Origin: Lentilactobacillus kefiri
GTDB lineage: Bacteria; Bacillota; Bacilli; Lactobacillales; Lactobacillaceae
DNA: 64,000 bases
Direction of reading: 5' to 3'
Assembly (NCBI RefSeq): GCF_007989105.1
Contig: NZ_BJVK01000006.1
Location: 30,128-94,127, forward strand
This document shows, piece after piece, positions 52,125 to 61,088 of this stretch. How positions within the stretch are numbered: position 1 is the first letter of the stretch; the number at the start of each line of letters is the position of its first letter. The position numbers were made by a program, and so were the translations under genes. Below the pieces are notes generated by a model. That model was not told where the DNA came from. It worked only from the letters and a program-made list of their open reading frames with translations, and did not search any database.

Positions 52125-53981
52125 CTAATTTAATTTCCCTAGTTCTCTGCGAACTTCGGGAGCTTCCGTTTTACTACTGGTAAAAATGATTCTGTCGTTA
52201 AGCTTCAATGATGTGCCGCCGGATGGGCGGATGAATCGTTTGTCACGATAGATTTGCGTAATTGTAATTTTGTCGATAAATGGAACGTTACGGACTTGAA
52301 TGTCAGCGTAACGGCTGTTTCTAAGGGCCACTTCATAGACACTTGATTCCGTTGAGGTCATCATCCTCATCGTTGAAGGAGCTTCAATTAATGACCGCAG
52401 CATGCTGATATTAACGTCAGGAGTATTGTACAGCTCAACGCCTAATGAATTGAGCTCATCCCGGCGTTCATCCAAGATATTGCGATCTTCAAATCTGACA
52501 ATGACTCGTGGAACGCCGTACTTTTTCGCGATCTTGGCAAGTTCATAATTCTTTTCGGAATTAATTTGTCCAAGCACCACGACATCGGCATCAAAGACAC
52601 CATTTTCAATCATGACCTTCGGATCCATACTCTTTAATAGATGAATGGTTGTTTCACTGTTAAAGGCGCGGTAATTGTGTTGATTATTCGTATACATCGT
52701 CACTTTGTACCATCCCTTGGCTAACTGCTGGGCAACGGGGACGGTGGTCAAGTTTGTTCCAATAAAGTGAACGGTGGACTTCTTCAGGTCTTCAGCTTCT
52801 GCAGAATACAGCTTATTAAATATCATTGGGCCAAAGACACAGGTTAGAACTGCTGAGAGAAGAAACGCGCCGGACTGTTGATTGGTAATTCTGTTTAAAT
52901 GACTGGCAACTTGGAGAACCGCCAAAACAACTGTAATGGTTGTGACTGACATGGCAGTCCCGGCAATCGCATTTGTATTTTTGAACCGTAATTTCAATGC
53001 AAAAAAGATCAGAGCCTTTGCTAATATGTAGCCAATGAAGATAACCGGGATTAGCATCAGGGTTTGAGGATTGGTAATTAATGTACGAAGATTTAAGTTA
53101 ACGCCACTCATGATAAAGAAAATTGGAATGAAGAACCCGTATCCAATGGAATCGAGGCGGACTTTGGTTTCTTCGTGGGGTTCCAACAATTTAATGACGA
53201 TTCCGGCTAAGAATGCACCAAGAATTCCCTCGGCACCAACTGATTCGGCAACGGTCACCAAGGTGACAATCATGAAAAATGAGAGGCGGATATCGACCTG
53301 GGTTGTTGATTTATTGATTTGGTCAAAGAATCGAAAGAATGCTTTAAACCGCCAGAACAAAAGGGCAGCTACAACTAAGATCAGTAAAATCAACCACAAT
53401 GACTTGGAATGGGGACTGTAAGCCGATGCGTAAAATGTCAGGCCAATCATTGGGACGACTTCCCCAAGGGCAGCAATCAATAGAATTGCCTGGCCAAATG
53501 GCTTACTGAGGAGTTCCTTTTCCTTCAATCCGGCGATTACAATGCCCAATGAAATTGTCATGAACAAAATAGCAGCCAACCAAATGTCCGAAAACAAGCC
53601 GCTTATTTTTAAAACGTAGCCCATTCCAAATGACATGGCAACAATTGATGCATATCCCATTCCGGCAATTCTTAGAACGGAGTATTTGGGTTGGTTTTGC
53701 TCATCTTTTTGGGCCAGTGGAGAAAGGTTGGTTGGCTTCTTTTTAAATAAGCTGAAATCAATTTCCATCCCACTTAAAAACAGCAGGAAGATAACGCCGA
53801 CGTTTTGCAGAATGTCCAGGGTATTGGAATCGGTAATCCAATTAAAAAGAGACGGTCCAAGAAAAACACCCACAATAATTTCTACAACGGCCGTGGGAAG
53901 AAATGTGATCTTGAAGCGAGCCATTGCCAAAGGGATGACAAGTGCCGCCAGCAAAATGATTAATAGGGATAGTTGATTCAT
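52125..53981 (-). CDS. CPA2-type cation/H+ antiporter with C-terminal TrkA/RCK domain
   Basis: A 618-residue membrane protein. Twelve or so helices (about 1-390) form the Na+/H+ exchanger fold, with VEIIVGVFLGPSLFNW and GMEIDFSLF, and SVGAEGILGAFLAGIVI holding inner acidic residues. The cytoplasmic part (about 400-530) looks like a TrkA-N/RCK nucleotide-binding domain (VHFIGTNLTTVPVAQQLA, DADVVVLGQINSE), and the end (about 545-618) is TrkA-C-like (RFIRPSGGTSLKLNDRIIF). It is KefB/KhtU-like and would move K+ or Na+ against H+ for pH or ion control, gated by ligands. Convergent with arlS. Confidence 0.87.
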   Translation of the reverse strand: MNQLSLLIILLAALVIPLAMARFKITFLPTAVVEIIVGVFLGPSLFNWITDSNTLDILQNVGVIFLLFLSGMEIDFSLFKKKPTNLSPLAQKDEQNQPKYSVLRIAGMGYASIVAMSFGMGYVLKISGLFSDIWLAAILFMTISLGIVIAGLKEKELLSKPFGQAILLIAALGEVVPMIGLTFYASAYSPHSKSLWLILLILVVAALLFWRFKAFFRFFDQINKSTTQVDIRLSFFMIVTLVTVAESVGAEGILGAFLAGIVIKLLEPHEETKVRLDSIGYGFFIPIFFIMSGVNLNLRTLITNPQTLMLIPVIFIGYILAKALIFFALKLRFKNTNAIAGTAMSVTTITVVLAVLQVASHLNRITNQQSGAFLLSAVLTCVFGPMIFNKLYSAEAEDLKKSTVHFIGTNLTTVPVAQQLAKGWYKVTMYTNNQHNYRAFNSETTIHLLKSMDPKVMIENGVFDADVVVLGQINSEKNYELAKIAKKYGVPRVIVRFEDRNILDERRDELNSLGVELYNTPDVNISMLRSLIEAPSTMRMMTSTESSVYEVALRNSRYADIQVRNVPFIDKITITQIYRDKRFIRPSGGTSLKLNDRIIFTSSKTEAPEVRRELGKLN

Positions 53982-54084
53982 AAAATGTAACAGCTCTTTT
54001 CCTAAAAAATATACATAACAATATTACCATTCTGTCGCTCAATTGGTTGAATAAACTATTTTGTTGAATGATAAATGAATCAAA

Positions 54085-54116
54085 AAAGATCACATCAACT
54101 TAGATGTGATCTTTAA
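54085..54116 (-). terminator. Terminator of the yidC gene
   Basis: Twelve-base stem AAAGATCACATC/GATGTGATCTTT (54085-54114) with a six-base loop; on the minus strand a run of T follows. Confidence 0.85.
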
Positions 54117-54120
54117 TCGA

Positions 54121-55155
54121 TTATGATTTGTGATGTCGTTGCTGCTTACCTGCATTTCGTTGTCGGTTCGCTTTTGGCTTAACAGGTTTGCTTGGTGTAG
54201 GAACAGGTGTTGACTTAGCCTTTTTAGTTTCTTGGGGCTTTCGGTCAACCTGCTGTTTTCCAGTATTTCGTTGACGATTACGCTGATGGATATTTGGCTC
54301 GGATGGTTTTGAGCCGTTGGCAACTGGCTTCGGACTTGGCATCAAGTCTTCTACTGTGACCTTTTTTCGGCCTTCATTTTCTTTGGCAATATTCTTTCGA
54401 ATCCTTGGCCGGTACATATTAATGATCAGGGTTTGAACACAGGCGAAGAGTCCGCCAATGAAGAAGTAAATTCCTAATCCAGCTGGTGCGCTCAGTGTAA
54501 ATACCAAAATCATAATTGGGCTCATCAGCATCATGGCACCCATCTGTTTCTTCTGGGCAGCCGGCGTTCCCAGCATTGCGATGTATCCTTGCAACAAATA
54601 AGAAGCAAATGACAAGACCGCAAGAATCCAACTTGATTGTCCCAATCGAATTCCCATGAAGACGGTGTGGGATAATTCTGGTGAATAACGAATTGCTGCA
54701 TACAAAGCAGTAAAAATCGGCATTTGGATTATCAATGGCAAACAACCAATTCCACCAGTCATTGAAATGCCATTTTGCTTATATAATGCCATCATTGCCT
54801 GACTGGCTGCAGTCTGTTCTTCAGGAGTGGAAGCAGCCTTTTGGCGTTTTTGCAGTTCAGCCATTTGTGGTCGAATCAACTGCATCTTTTCCTGTTGAAT
54901 GGTTGAAGCCTTCATTTGCCGAACCATGATAGGTAATAAAACCATTCGCACGATTACGGTAAGGACGATAATCGCCCAGCCATAACTGCCGACAAATTGT
55001 GCAATCCATTCCATAATGCCCTGCGCTGGTTTTGCAAGGTAATCGTAAACCGCTCCGTATGGTTTCCCGGATTTTGTTGTGCGGACACAGCCACTTAGAA
55101 GGAGGGCCATTCCGGAAAGTAATCCAAGAGTGGTTATGTGTTTAATTTTTTTCAT
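54121..55155 (-). CDS. yidC: YidC/OxaA-type membrane insertase (YidC2-like, lipoprotein) with a repeat-bearing basic tail
   Basis: A 344-residue insertase. The signal MKKIKHITTLGLLSG ends in lipobox LLSGC, so the N-terminus is lipidated. Five membrane helices follow from about residue 48; the conserved hydrophilic groove arginine is in IVRMVLLPIMVRQMK. The C-terminus (about 265-344) is long, basic and carries NRQRNTGKQQ and NRQRNAGKQQ, two copies of one motif separated by 27 residues (DNA 54250-54279 and 54139-54168). Long basic tails typify YidC2, which binds ribosomes. The ATG at 55155 follows AAAGGTC. Acylphosphatase lies just upstream in the same direction. Confidence 0.9.
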   Translation of the reverse strand: MKKIKHITTLGLLSGMALLLSGCVRTTKSGKPYGAVYDYLAKPAQGIMEWIAQFVGSYGWAIIVLTVIVRMVLLPIMVRQMKASTIQQEKMQLIRPQMAELQKRQKAASTPEEQTAASQAMMALYKQNGISMTGGIGCLPLIIQMPIFTALYAAIRYSPELSHTVFMGIRLGQSSWILAVLSFASYLLQGYIAMLGTPAAQKKQMGAMMLMSPIMILVFTLSAPAGLGIYFFIGGLFACVQTLIINMYRPRIRKNIAKENEGRKKVTVEDLMPSPKPVANGSKPSEPNIHQRNRQRNTGKQQVDRKPQETKKAKSTPVPTPSKPVKPKANRQRNAGKQQRHHKS

Positions 55156-55223
55156 TAGTAAGACCTTTCTTAACTTAGTACGTAAACAAAACAATCTTAC
55201 TAGATTATTGACCGCTTTTCAAT

Positions 55224-55508
55224 TTAATATTTCACATTAAACCCTTTATCAACAATTTTCGATATATAATTGAGGTGAAGGTTTTCTACTTTAGCAAACG
55301 GGGTTGGGGAATTTTTGATTTTTGAGATGAATTTTTCCAGGTTTTCGTTAGTGCCGCTGGCAACAATTGTGACACTGCCGTTGCGTTCGTTTTTAACCCA
55401 CCCGGAGATGTTCAGCTCTTGGGCAATCTGGATGGTTGCCCAGCGAAAGCCGACGCCTTGTACGCGGCCAGAGGCATTCATTTTTACCGTTTGGTTTTTG
55501 TTGTTCAA
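55224..55508 (-). CDS. acyP: Acylphosphatase
   Basis: A 94-residue enzyme hydrolysing carboxyl-phosphates such as acetyl phosphate or 1,3-bisphosphoglycerate. The phosphate loop GRVQGVGFRW contains the catalytic arginine, and GWVKNERNGSV carries the catalytic asparagine. The start is TTG at 55508, with AGGTGG 8 bases upstream (a GTG at 55520 overlaps that site). It lies head-to-head with the rRNA methyltransferase gene and upstream of yidC, the common lactobacillar order. Confidence 0.93.
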   Translation of the reverse strand: MNNKNQTVKMNASGRVQGVGFRWATIQIAQELNISGWVKNERNGSVTIVASGTNENLEKFISKIKNSPTPFAKVENLHLNYISKIVDKGFNVKY

Positions 55509-55547
55509 ATTATTCACCACCTATTAATATAGAAAAGAGAGATTTGT

Positions 55548-56318
55548 ATGGATATTGAAAAAATTACGTCTAACCAAAATAATCGTGTCAAAGAATGGAC
55601 CAAAATGCAAACCAAGAAGGGCCGGGTTAAGTCCGGTCAGTATGTCATTGAAGGATGGCACATTGTTGACGAGGCGATTCGTCATCGTCAAGCCATCAAG
55701 CAATTAATGGTCGTTGATGAAAGCTACTTGGGCGACCTGCCCGTTGATGACGACACCGAGGTTTTCCTGATTACCCCGGAAATTGCCAAACATATTTCAT
55801 CGACTGAAACTCCCCAGGGTGTTTTCGCTGTTTTGAACACCGAAGACTATCATGAAAAGATTCCCGATGATTTGAAGGGTGCCTGGATGCTTTTGGATAA
55901 TATCCAAGATCCCGGTAATATCGGAACCATGGTTCGAACAGGGGATGCTGCCGGACTTGATGGAATCGTTTTTGGTAAAGGTTCTGCCGACATTTACAAT
56001 CCCAAAGTTGTCCGTTCAATGCAGGGCAGTCAATTTCATATGAAGCTCTATACAGGTGACATTCTTGATTGGATGGACGCATTTAAAGAAGCCGGCATTA
56101 AAACCTATGGTACCGAATTAAATGATCAGGCCATTTCTTACTATGATATAACACCAACCAAACAATTTGCACTGGTTATGGGAAATGAAGGTAACGGGGT
56201 TAATCCCGAGATTCTCAAGAAGACCGACCAAAACCTTTATATTCCAATGAATGGTGAGGCTGAATCATTGAATGTGGCGGTTGCTGCCGGAATATTACTT
56301 TTCAAGTTTGTTAAATAA
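55548..56318 (+). CDS. rlmP: SpoU/TrmH-family 23S rRNA 2'-O-methyltransferase (YsgA/RlmP-like)
   Basis: A 256-residue SPOUT enzyme. The N-terminal substrate-binding part (about 1-95) has NNRVKEW and GQYVIEGWHIV. The SPOUT domain has motif 1 LLDNIQDPGNIGTMVRTGDAAG (in pieces: LDNIQDPGN, GTMVRT), motif 2 ALVMGNEGNGV and motif 3 IPMNGEAESLNVAVAAGI, which form the SAM knot. Bacillus YsgA, found near pheST, methylates 23S rRNA; the pheST operon is also close here. The exact nucleotide is inferred from that relative. AAAGAGAG-type site before ATG. Confidence 0.87.
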   Translation: MDIEKITSNQNNRVKEWTKMQTKKGRVKSGQYVIEGWHIVDEAIRHRQAIKQLMVVDESYLGDLPVDDDTEVFLITPEIAKHISSTETPQGVFAVLNTEDYHEKIPDDLKGAWMLLDNIQDPGNIGTMVRTGDAAGLDGIVFGKGSADIYNPKVVRSMQGSQFHMKLYTGDILDWMDAFKEAGIKTYGTELNDQAISYYDITPTKQFALVMGNEGNGVNPEILKKTDQNLYIPMNGEAESLNVAVAAGILLFKFVK

Positions 56319-56388
56319 GGTTCGTTTTCATTGATATTTAGGGCAATACCTAGTATCATGTTGATAAATAAAGACAAAGGGGTATTAC

Positions 56389-56895
56389 ATGCAAAAGGAT
56401 GAATGGAAAAACGATTCTGAGTATCGTGAAATAGTTTCTGACCTGATGGCAACTGATATGGTTAAGAAATTGGCTAACTATACTCAACACCATCACTCAA
56501 CTCGACTTGAACATTCAATTGCTGTTTCTTTTGACAGTTACAAGATTGCCAAAAGAAGGGGCTTAGATTACCGTGCCGTTGCTCGTGCTGGTTTGCTCCA
56601 CGATCTGTTTTTCTACGATTGGAGAACCACTAAGTTTGATTTAGGCTCTCACGCATTTATTCACCCACGGGTTGCCTTACGAAACGCCGAGCGGATTACC
56701 AAATTATCACCAATGGAAAAAGACATCATTTTAAAGCATATGTGGGGCCTGACACTTGCACGGCCTAAGTATGAAGAAAGTGTCATTGTTTCTCTGGTTG
56801 ATGATTATGAAGCTGTTCATGAATTCATGAGTCCACTTAAAGTTAAACTTGAAGATTTAAAGAAACAAGTTATTGGGACATCTGCTACAAAATAA
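56389..56895 (+). CDS. HD-domain phosphohydrolase
   Basis: A 168-residue HD protein. Metal residues are in QHHHSTRLEHSIAV (about 27-40), LLHDLFFYDW with the HD doublet (about 71-72), and HAFIHPR (about 87-93). The C-terminal half is helical and charged. The substrate is unknown; HD proteins act on nucleotides or phosphate esters. The ATG follows CAAAGGGG. It lies downstream of rlmP and upstream of the HxlR gene in an order seen near pheST. Confidence 0.82.
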   Translation: MQKDEWKNDSEYREIVSDLMATDMVKKLANYTQHHHSTRLEHSIAVSFDSYKIAKRRGLDYRAVARAGLLHDLFFYDWRTTKFDLGSHAFIHPRVALRNAERITKLSPMEKDIILKHMWGLTLARPKYEESVIVSLVDDYEAVHEFMSPLKVKLEDLKKQVIGTSATK

Positions 56896-56926
56896 TTGGA
56901 ATCATGGTATGAGAGGGGGATTTTAA

Positions 56927-57277
56927 ATGCGACAGGCAATTGGATTGCAAGATGCAATTAACTATTATTTATGTCCGAAGTTTGAGAAGACATTTTCATT
57001 TCTCGGGAAAAAATGGAATGGCTTGATTATCGATGTTTTACTTCAAGAAGGGGTTTTACGTTTTCGTGAAATTGCCCGACAAATCCCCAAGTGCAGTGAT
57101 CGAGTTTTGGTTGAACGCTTGAGAGAACTTGAAGACGATGGGGTTGTTGTTCGAACAGAACATGAAGACTCATCATTGATCGAATATTCATTGACCGAGC
57201 AAGGCAAAGAATTAGCACCGATCATGCACGAAATTCATACATGGTCAGAAAAATGGTATCCAAGCATTAAAAAGTAG
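56927..57277 (+). CDS. HxlR-family winged-helix regulator
   Basis: A 116-residue regulator. The N-terminal CPKFEKTFSFLGKKWNGLI includes the conserved cysteine (C16) seen in redox-sensing HxlR/HypR/YodB types. The recognition part is FREIARQIPKCSDRVLVERL (a second cysteine at about 61), and the wing is DDGVVVRTEHEDSSLIEYSLT. HypR and YodB sense disulfide or quinone stress through the first cysteine; that is possible but not proven here. The ATG follows GAGAGGGGG. Its 3' end contains one arm of the terminator. Confidence 0.85.
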   Translation: MRQAIGLQDAINYYLCPKFEKTFSFLGKKWNGLIIDVLLQEGVLRFREIARQIPKCSDRVLVERLRELEDDGVVVRTEHEDSSLIEYSLTEQGKELAPIMHEIHTWSEKWYPSIKK

Positions 57278-57292
57278 CTTGACCATTTTTTT
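57249..57292 (+). terminator. Probable terminator overlapping the end of the hxlR-type gene and the pheST promoter
   Basis: AAAATGGT (57250-57257) and AAGC (57262-57265) can pair with GCTT (57277-57280) and ACCATTTT (57282-57289), followed by T. The -35 box of the pheST promoter is inside the 3' arm. Confidence 0.45.
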
Positions 57293-57307
57293 GTTTTAGC
57301 TTATTAT
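57279..57307 (+). promoter_or_regulatory. Promoter of the pheST T-box transcript
   Basis: -35 TTGACC (57279-57284), 17-base spacer, -10 TATTAT (57302-57307). The start would be near 57314. It follows the hxlR-type stop codon by one base. Confidence 0.65.
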
Positions 57308-57313
57308 TCACTA

Positions 57314-57552
57314 ATGTAAAGCGTTTGAGAAAAAAGTAGTAGGTTGATTTCCTATTTGAGAGACTCCGTGGTTGGTGAAAACGGAGTAGGAAGTCTTCTC
57401 GAATTCATTTTTCGAGCTGAAATTGGGAGTTGTCAAACAAAAAATTTCCGGTTAATCACCGTTAACGATGTCTTAAGTGTGTTGTTCTCTTTGGACAGCA
57501 AATTAGGGTGGTACCGCGTCGCTTCGTCCCTTATTGGGCGAAGCTTTTTTTG
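57314..57552 (+). promoter_or_regulatory. T-box riboswitch controlling pheST (specifier TTC)
   Basis: T-box core GGGTGGTACCGCG (57506-57518). Terminator: GCTTCGTCCC (57521-57530) with GGGCGAAGC (57536-57544) and T run. At the foot of Stem I GAGAAAAAA pairs with TTTTTCG, leaving TTC (57404-57406) plus A, a phenylalanine codon. It fills the 300-base gap before pheS. Confidence 0.92.
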
Positions 57553-57580
57553 TGGTTAAAAATAGAACTGGAGGGATACC

Positions 57581-58630
57581 ATGTCACTGCGAGATCAACT
57601 GACAGAAATAAAAGAAAAAGGGCTTGCTGATATTGAGCAAACCAACGACTTGAAGAAGTTAAACGACATTCGAGTCCATTTACTTGGTAAAAAGGGACCC
57701 ATCACCGCTGCTCTTAGAGGAATCAAAGATTTAACCCCTGAGGAACGTCCCGAAGTCGGTAGTTACGCCAACAAAATTCGTGATGCAATCACCGTAGCAG
57801 TTGCCGATCAACGCCAAAAGCTTGAAGACGCTGCACTGGATGCAAAATTAGCGTCAGAAAAGATTGATGTTACGATGCCGGGCAAACCGGTTGCTCAAGG
57901 TCAACCGCACGTTATTCAACAAATCATTGATCAAATTGTCGATTTGTTCCTGGGAATGGGTTATGAAGTTCTCTCAGGCCCTGAAGTTGAAGAAGACAAA
58001 TACAATTTTGAAATGATGAACCTGCCTAAAAACCATCCAGCAAGAGATATGCAGGATACTTTTTACATAAGCAAAGAGATCTTGATGAGAACCCAAACCT
58101 CACCAATGCAGGCTCGTGCTTTGGAAAAGCATGATTTCTCAAAGGGACCTTTGAAGATGATCTCACCAGGAATCGTTTACCGTCGTGATACTGATGATCC
58201 AACCCATTCACATCAATTCCATCAAGTTGAAGGACTCTTCATTGATGAACACGTGACCATGGCTGATTTAAAGGGAACGTTAATTACCATGGCCCAAAAC
58301 ATTTTTGGAAATAAATTTGATATTCGTTTACGGCCAAGTTATTTCCCATTTACCGAACCTTCTGTTGAAGTAGATGTTACCTGCTTTAACTGTATGGGAA
58401 AGGGTTGTGACGTCTGCAAGCATACCGGCTGGATTGAAGTTTTAGGTGCCGGCATGGTTCATCCTAATGTGCTCGATATGGCTGGCGTTGATTCAAAGAA
58501 GTATGGCGGTTTTGCCTTTGGTGTCGGCCCTGACCGATTTGCAATGCTTAAATATGGTGTGGATGACATTCGTGACTTCTACCTCGATGATGTCCGCTTC
58601 TTAAATCAATTCAGTAAGAGGGGTAATTAG
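57581..58630 (+). CDS. pheS: Phenylalanine--tRNA ligase alpha subunit
   Basis: A 349-residue class II catalytic subunit. A coiled-coil arm (about 1-90) contacts tRNA; motif 2 region is [12 protein letters not shown] with [20 protein letters not shown], and [18 protein letters not shown] is motif 3. [13 protein letters not shown] cluster (about 267-278) is a zinc site found in many Firmicute PheS. It forms an alpha2-beta2 enzyme with PheT, whose gene begins 4 bases after. TGGAGGG precedes the ATG. Confidence 0.97.
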   Translation: MSLRDQLTEIKEKGLADIEQTNDLKKLNDIRVHLLGKKGPITAALRGIKDLTPEERPEVGSYANKIRDAITVAVADQRQKLEDAALDAKLASEKIDVTMPGKPVAQGQPHVIQQIIDQIVDLFLGMGYEVLSGPEVEEDKYNFEMMNLPKNHPARDMQDTFYISKEILMRTQTSPMQARALEKHDFSKGPLKMISPGIVYRRDTDDPTHSHQFHQVEGLFIDEHVTMADLKGTLITMAQNIFGNKFDIRLRPSYFPFTEPSVEVDVTCFNCMGKGCDVCKHTGWIEVLGAGMVHPNVLDMAGVDSKKYGGFAFGVGPDRFAMLKYGVDDIRDFYLDDVRFLNQFSKRGN

Positions 58631-58633
58631 ACA

Positions 58634-61045
58634 ATGAAAGTTTCTTACAAATGGCTTAAAAAATATTTAGATTTGAATCTGCCCGCTAAAGATTTAGCTG
58701 AAAAGATCGAACGGACAGCAGTTGAAGTTGACTCCGTCACTGTCGCCGAAGATGGCCTCAAAAAGTTGGTTGTCGGTCATATTTTATCAATGACCAAGCA
58801 TCCGGAATCAGACCATCTGCATATCTGCCAAGTTGATGTCGGTGAAGATGAACCATTACAAATCGTTTGTGGTGCTCCCAACGTCGCAGCAGATCAAAAG
58901 GTTATTGTTGCCTTACCAAATTCCAGAATTGGCGGCAACGTTAAAATCAAGCGTTCAAAGATGCGTGGTGTTGAATCACAAGGGATGATTTGTGCACTTG
59001 ACGAAATTGGTTTCAGCAAAGACGTTGTCCCAAAGGAATGGGCTGACGGAATCTATGTCTTTGATGATGATGTTCCGGTTGGCGAGCCGATTTACAAATA
59101 TTTGGGAATGGATGATCCAATTATTGATCTTGATGTTACCCCTAACCGTGGTGATATGTTGAGCATTTTGGGAACTGTTCATGACCTGGCTGCCATTTAT
59201 GACCAAAAGCCAACTATTAAAAAACCGGTTGTTGATGAAGACAATTCACTTGATGCCAATCAAGTGATTCAGGCAACCGCTGACGAAAAGCTTGCCAAAA
59301 CATACAAGCTGCGGGTTGTTGAAGGCGTTAAAGTTGCGCCAAGTCCTTCATGGCTGCAGATAGTTCTGTGGAATGCCGGCATTCGCCCAATTAACAACGT
59401 GGTTGATGTCACCAATTATATTTTGCTGAAGTACGGTCAACCTCTTCATTCATTTGATAAGGATAAGATTAATGGCAACATCCAGGTTCGGATGGCTGCC
59501 AAGGGTGAAAAGTTAACGACCCTTGATGAAGACAAACATGAGCTGACGACTGATGATATCGTGATCGCTGATAATGACAAGCCAATCGCCTTAGCCGGTG
59601 TTATGGGTGGTTTTAATACTCAAATCGATGAAAGCACGACAAACGTCGTCATTGAATCAGCCATTTTTGATTCATTCAGAATTCGTAAGGCTGCTCAGCG
59701 TCATAATTTGCATACAGAAGCTTCACAACGATTCGAACGGGGAATTAATCCCGATGGTGTCCAAGACGCCGTAGACGAAGCCGTAAGCATGATTAAAGAG
59801 CTTGCTGGCGGTAAGATTGCCAAAGGAACCGTCACTGCAACTGAATATCATCCAGAATTGCCAACAATCTTCACCACAGCTGAACGAACCAATCATGTAC
59901 TGGGGACTTCATTTACCACTGAAGAAATCAAAAATATTTTCGATCGGCTCGGATTTTCCAGTGAAGCCCATGAAGATGGTTTAAACGTTACCATTCCTGC
60001 TCGTCGTTGGGATATCTTCAGAGATGCTGATTTGAACGAAGAAGTCGCCCGAATTTACGGCTACGACAACTTACCAGCTACTTTGCCAACTGGCCGTCAA
60101 AGTATTGGCATTTTAACACCAACCCAGAAACTTCAACGGGCATCACGGACTGCTTTGGAAGGCTTGGGACTTACCCAGGCAATTTCATATTCATTGACGA
60201 CTGCTGAAAAAGCAAAAATGTTCATGATGAGAAAGAGTTTTGAAACCAAATTGCTTTGGCCAATGACTCAGGACCATTCCGTATTAAGAATGAACATGCT
60301 TTCAGGTTTGCTTGACGATGTTGCTTATAATCACGCCCACAAAGTCAATGATGTTGCCCTTTATGAATCTGGTCGGGTCTTCTACAAAGACAGTGCCGAA
60401 CAAATTCGTCCTGAAGAAGTGGAACATATGGCCGGTGTGATCACAGGTAACTTCACAAGTCCATTGTGGAACAATCATGTCCAACCAATTGATTTCTTCC
60501 AGTTGAAGGGGATTGTTAATCAGTTCCTGCTCAACCTTGGCGTTAAGGGTGATATTGAATACACCGCGACTGATCAATATCCAGAAATGCATCCAGGCCG
60601 GACTGCTAACATCTCAATTCATGGTCACTATATTGGATTCCTTGGTCAAATTCATCCAAGAATCGCCAAGAAATTTAAGATCAAAGAAACCTATGGATTT
60701 GATTTGAATATGCAGGAATTAATTGACTTGCCTAAGGATGATGATCAATACAAACCAATTTCGAAATATCCTTCAATTAAGCGTGATATTTCATTGGTTG
60801 TTGACCAAGATGTCACCAACGACCAAATCATGCAAGTCATGAATAAGCGTGGTGGTGCGTTCTTAAATAACGTTCGTTTGTTTGATGTTTATGAAGGCGA
60901 GAATGTTTCTGATGGTAAAAAGTCAATGGCTTATTCATTAACGTACGTTGATCCTCGAGAAACCCTTAAGGATGAAGTCGTTAATAAAGCCTTTGAAAAG
61001 ATTAAAAAACGTTTAACAGCTGACTTAAATGCAGAAATTAGGTAA
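58634..61045 (+). CDS. pheT: Phenylalanine--tRNA ligase beta subunit
   Basis: An 803-residue subunit. Domains in order: EMAP/OB tRNA-binding (about 40-150; VGHILSMTKHPESDHLHIC), B3/B4 editing (about 200-390), B5 (about 400-475), inactive synthetase-like core, and FDX-ACB anticodon-binding (about 705-803; YPSIKRDISLVVDQ). It recognises tRNA-Phe and removes mischarged Tyr. AGAGGGG precedes the ATG. No terminator separates it from mltG, so readthrough is likely. Confidence 0.97.
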   Translation: MKVSYKWLKKYLDLNLPAKDLAEKIERTAVEVDSVTVAEDGLKKLVVGHILSMTKHPESDHLHICQVDVGEDEPLQIVCGAPNVAADQKVIVALPNSRIGGNVKIKRSKMRGVESQGMICALDEIGFSKDVVPKEWADGIYVFDDDVPVGEPIYKYLGMDDPIIDLDVTPNRGDMLSILGTVHDLAAIYDQKPTIKKPVVDEDNSLDANQVIQATADEKLAKTYKLRVVEGVKVAPSPSWLQIVLWNAGIRPINNVVDVTNYILLKYGQPLHSFDKDKINGNIQVRMAAKGEKLTTLDEDKHELTTDDIVIADNDKPIALAGVMGGFNTQIDESTTNVVIESAIFDSFRIRKAAQRHNLHTEASQRFERGINPDGVQDAVDEAVSMIKELAGGKIAKGTVTATEYHPELPTIFTTAERTNHVLGTSFTTEEIKNIFDRLGFSSEAHEDGLNVTIPARRWDIFRDADLNEEVARIYGYDNLPATLPTGRQSIGILTPTQKLQRASRTALEGLGLTQAISYSLTTAEKAKMFMMRKSFETKLLWPMTQDHSVLRMNMLSGLLDDVAYNHAHKVNDVALYESGRVFYKDSAEQIRPEEVEHMAGVITGNFTSPLWNNHVQPIDFFQLKGIVNQFLLNLGVKGDIEYTATDQYPEMHPGRTANISIHGHYIGFLGQIHPRIAKKFKIKETYGFDLNMQELIDLPKDDDQYKPISKYPSIKRDISLVVDQDVTNDQIMQVMNKRGGAFLNNVRLFDVYEGENVSDGKKSMAYSLTYVDPRETLKDEVVNKAFEKIKKRLTADLNAEIR

Positions 61046-61088
61046 TTTGGAAACTATAATGAAACTGAAAAGATAGGAGGAGCTTCTC

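Noticed and set aside
57344..57559. 71-codon open frame in the pheST leader
   Set aside because: It lies wholly within the T-box riboswitch and has no coding character.
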